NCBI RefSeq assembly: GCF_001405015.1
Contig: NZ_CYZX01000024.1
Coordinates: 1 to 59,415, forward strand
From: Clostridium disporicum
GTDB taxonomy: Bacteria; Bacillota; Clostridia; Clostridiales; Clostridiaceae
Reading direction: 5' to 3'
DNA: 59,415 nucleotides
Shown: positions 58,973 to 59,415 of the stretch, in pieces
How positions within the stretch are numbered: position 1 is the first letter of the stretch
Layout: each line of letters opens with the position of its first letter
Position numbers and translations under genes: made by a program
The notes under the pieces: generated by a model
What the model saw: the letters and a program-made list of their open reading frames with translations, nothing else
What the model was told of the DNA's origin: nothing
Databases searched by the model: none

Positions 58973-59311
58973 ATGAAAATAAAAATTGAATCACTATTAA
59001 TAGATAAGGATAATAGCATAGCAGAAAGAATAGGAAGTGACAATGCTTTTTGGGTGAGAGATTTAAAATTTAACGTAGATCCAAAAAGTTTAGAAGTAAC
59101 TAATGAAGATCCTGAAATATTAAAATGCCTTAAGTACTATATTAATGAAAATAAGAATTTAATAGATTATTTAGAAGTAAGAGAACTCATAGACACAAGT
59201 AATATTATATGTACTAACTTCTGGAATGAAGAAGAATTTAATCGTACATGCAAATTTGAATTTAGAGATTACTTTAATTTAGAAGAGTGTAAATATGTTT
59301 ATATAAATTAG
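58973..59311 (+). CDS. Protein of unknown function, 112 residues
   Basis: An acidic soluble protein without signal peptide, membrane helix or known motif. It begins MKIKIESLLIDKDNSIAERI and is intact to TAG at 59309-59311. AGTTGGAGGGG precedes the ATG. The IS end begins eight bases after its stop, so anything downstream in the original operon is cut off. No family recognised. Confidence 0.6.
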   Translation: MKIKIESLLIDKDNSIAERIGSDNAFWVRDLKFNVDPKSLEVTNEDPEILKCLKYYINENKNLIDYLEVRELIDTSNIICTNFWNEEEFNRTCKFEFRDYFNLEECKYVYIN

Positions 59312-59318
59312 AAGGAAA

Positions 59319-59415
59319 GGGGCTGTATCAAAAAAAATTTGATATTTGCCGATAAAGAAAAGGAAGTTCGAATTTGAACTTCCTTTTTTGCGCATAGTAA
59401 TAATATGAAAAACTT
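59319..59415. mobile_element. End of an insertion sequence, truncated by the window edge
   Basis: GGGGCTGTATCAAAAAAAA at 59319 begins the inverted copy of positions 1-97. The identical hairpin terminator lies at about 59360-59385. Both edges expose the same IS terminus, so the two copies have opposite orientation in the genome or represent one repeat family that ended assembly. The transposase is outside the window. Confidence 0.6.

Overview
The window is 59.4 kb of AT-rich, gene-dense DNA of the kind found in Clostridium sensu stricto. The evidence for that is A/T-ending codons, strong AGGAGG ribosome sites, class B aspartate transcarbamoylase with PyrK/PyrD-1B, a clostridial ECF sigma/DUF4179 pair, a manganese catalase, and frequent hairpin/T-run terminators. 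No species is claimed. The first and last 100 bases are perfect inverted copies of one another and look like the same end of an insertion sequence, so the window is most simply a contig that breaks at two oppositely oriented IS copies. No transposase gene, phage, CRISPR array or rRNA lies inside.

Layout. 0.3-2.1 kb: a mepR/mepA-like MarR regulator and MATE pump behind a promoter overlapped by a perfect 24-bp-arm palindrome. 2.4-8.7 kb: an orphan PTS IIB, two tandem L,D-transpeptidases, an ABC-2 exporter pair, a stand-alone ATP-cone protein, a Cof-type HAD phosphatase and a small siroheme/4Fe-4S reductase. 8.8-10.6 kb: two DedA/VTT membrane proteins. 10.7-21.2 kb: the pyrimidine pathway pyrE - [PyrR attenuator] - pyrB pyrI pyrC pyrF pyrK pyrD - [structured spacer] - carA carB, enough to reach OMP and UMP. 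21.4-23.5 kb: an ECF sigma factor with a matching ECF-type promoter, its DUF4179 anti-sigma candidate, and a LURP-one-like protein. 23.7-29.8 kb: dusA, a C_GCAxxG_C_C protein, a palindromic repeat element, adenine deaminase with a guanine-class purine riboswitch, a formate/nitrite channel, manganese catalase, and a ferredoxin plus a BFD-like [2Fe-2S] protein behind Fur/PerR-like boxes. 30-39.8 kb: a LolD/FtsX-type ABC system, divergent ilvE and ridA, an orphan PotD-like lipoprotein, a DUF3867-like protein and an ABC-F ATPase.

39.9-50 kb is the most accessory-looking stretch. It holds a DUF2935 gene split by a one-base frameshift, several small genes shorter than 60 codons, a J-like protein lacking HPD, a two-domain multicopper oxidase, a MATE pump behind a MerR-type 19-bp-spacer promoter, a membrane protein fused to a degenerate HAD domain, an unfamiliar four-repeat protein followed by a one-repeat version of itself, an initiator tRNA, a secreted CAP-domain protein and a PNPOx-like protein. 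51-57.8 kb is a maltose/maltodextrin ABC operon (malE-like, small membrane protein, malF-like with a long coiled-coil N-terminus, malG-like, msmX-like) with a long, operator-rich leader and a divergent HTH-TPR regulator. A PHP phosphatase, a second initiator tRNA and one unknown gene complete the window.

The best candidates for new biology are the TGAG(N/S)G repeat proteins (46520-47255), the DUF2935 frameshift (40569), the guanine-class riboswitch on adenine deaminase, the structured pyrD-carA spacer, and the membrane domain fused to a dead HAD domain.
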